From: JBAZOD01 sp041648955
Lineage (GTDB): Bacteria; Patescibacteriota; Patescibacteriia; Patescibacteriales; JAQTRU01
Assembly (NCBI GenBank): GCA_041648955.1
Contig: JBAZOD010000028.1
Location: 1-11,905 of the forward strand
Reading direction: 5' to 3'
DNA: 11,905 nt
The notes beneath the pieces were generated by a model. The model ran no database searches and was not told the origin of the DNA. It saw nothing but the letters and a program-made list of their open reading frames with translations. Positions 11,257 to 11,905 of this stretch are shown here, one piece after another. The translations under genes were made by a program, and so were the position numbers. Position 1 is the first letter of the stretch, and each line of letters starts with the position of its first letter.

Positions 11257-11905
11257 TTATATAACTGTTTGCTGGAGATGGTAATAAGGTGGGCGATTTT
11301 TATATCTTCTTATAGCCATTCTGATAATTTCTTCTAAAAAATCTCCATAATTCATGCCGATAAACTCGGCAGCGGCAGAAACACAATCGCCAATGTCTAT
11401 GGAAGGATTAGGATTTAATTCCAAAACATAAGGATTTCCGTTTTTATCCACTCTTATTTCTACTCGGCCGTAATCATGACAATCTAAAATATTGTAAGTA
11501 TCCAGAGCGATTTCCGTGAGCAATGATTCTAGTTTTTTACTGATATTTTTTGCCGGTCTTTGAACGATTATGGATTCTCCGCTCTTGTAGGCGGGATTAT
11601 CTGTCCATTTAGCGTCAAAAGGATAGATATGCCAGTAACCGGCAGGCATTTTATCAAAGATTGAGCGGGAAAGAGGGAGAACGCGCAAATCATCTTCCTC
11701 GCTTCCTAAAATAGAAACATCATATTCATCACCCTCAATATATTCCTCTACTAAGGCCGGCTGGTCAAGTGTTTCCGTGACTTCTTTAATTTGTCTTTCT
11801 AATTCTTGGCGATTGGTTACGACTGAATTGTTGGTTATGCCGATTGAATTATCAGAGTTAGCTGGTTTTACTATCAAGGGATATTTTAAGCTTTCATCAA
11901 TTTTG
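11257..11905 (-). CDS. D-alanine-D-alanine ligase-like ATP-grasp enzyme (5' partial)
   Basis: The C-terminal 216 residues are visible; the frame stays open to the right edge (KIDESLKYP before IVKPANSDNSIGI), so a TTG start at 11877 is rejected. The ATP-grasp signs are: the nucleotide-binding strand 'YPLIVKPANSDNSIGI', the adenine-contact region 'PALVEEYIEGDEYDVSILG', and the Mg-binding end 'DYGRVEIRVDKNGNPYVLEL' followed by NPNPSID, with the Glu and Asn of E-L-N as metal ligands. The 'LPLSRSIFDKMP' and 'IYPFDAKW' segments match D-Ala-D-Ala ligase-like proteins. The family joins an amino acid or peptide carboxylate to an amine using ATP; true Ddl makes the D-Ala-D-Ala stem of peptidoglycan. 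Without the N-terminal domain, substrate choice (Ddl or a paralogous peptide ligase) cannot be decided. Confidence 0.88.
   Translation of the reverse strand, partial: KIDESLKYPLIVKPANSDNSIGITNNSVVTNRQELERQIKEVTETLDQPALVEEYIEGDEYDVSILGSEEDDLRVLPLSRSIFDKMPAGYWHIYPFDAKWTDNPAYKSGESIIVQRPAKNISKKLESLLTEIALDTYNILDCHDYGRVEIRVDKNGNPYVLELNPNPSIDIGDCVSAAAEFIGMNYGDFLEEIIRMAIRRYKNRPPYYHLQQTVI

Noticed and set aside
1..11905. CRISPR arrays, insertion sequences, tRNA and rRNA genes, TGA recoding.
   Set aside because: No regularly spaced repeats, transposase, cloverleaf or rRNA motif was seen; several genes end at TGA with complete proteins.

Overview
The window looks like a piece of an AT-rich genome of the Patescibacteria (Candidate Phyla Radiation) type. 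This is inferred from protein style: a MacAB/YknXYZ-like exporter with an oversized adaptor, extracytoplasmic Cys/Trp-rich modules, a Gmad2 domain, a T4 endonuclease V-like glycosylase of about 110 residues, and an ECF sigma/membrane-protein pair. No marker gene proves the taxonomy. TGA is used as an ordinary stop in several genes (ends at 1081, 6533, 9819), which argues against the TGA-recoding Gracilibacteria/Absconditabacteria lineages. Nearly all plus-strand genes lack a Shine-Dalgarno (SD) sequence. Three start codons lie within 0-3 nt of the start site predicted from a TATAAT-like box, which suggests leaderless or nearly leaderless mRNAs.

Layout. Positions 2-1953 encode two cell-envelope proteins: a five-helix membrane protein cut by the left edge, and a signal-anchored protein with a Cys-rich region and a Gmad2 domain. 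Positions 2081-6533 form a tight operon: MacA-like adaptor, MacB/LolD-type ATPase, MacB/FtsX-type permease, and a small lipoprotein with the halves of a DUF5666-like domain in swapped order. A terminator and a near-consensus promoter follow. Next is a two-gene nucleic-acid repair unit (DEDDh exonuclease, endonuclease V-like glycosylase; 6643-7557). Positions 7597-8400 hold a DUF2178-type membrane protein and a 62-residue XRE-family regulator behind a promoter with two matching palindromes, a likely autoregulatory switch. Positions 8469-10379 hold an ECF sigma factor, a three-helix membrane protein that probably serves as its anti-sigma/sensor, and a secreted helical protein. They resemble an envelope-stress circuit.

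The right end is different. From 10380 to 10953 there is no confident protein gene, but several transcription signals: a strong plus-strand terminator, a minus-strand promoter-to-terminator unit of about 240 nt (candidate non-coding RNA), and a short plus-strand unit ending in a bidirectional terminator. On the minus strand follow a 63-residue orphan protein with its own strong promoter and the window's only strong SD, which is folded into a hairpin, and then the C-terminal part of a D-Ala-D-Ala ligase-like ATP-grasp enzyme running off the right edge.

No insertion sequence, CRISPR array, tRNA or rRNA was found. The most unusual signals are the paired operators, the leaderless starts, the permuted lipoprotein, the unassigned minus-strand RNA, the self-sequestered SD, and a Trp/Cys/His-Gly module shared by two otherwise unrelated membrane proteins.
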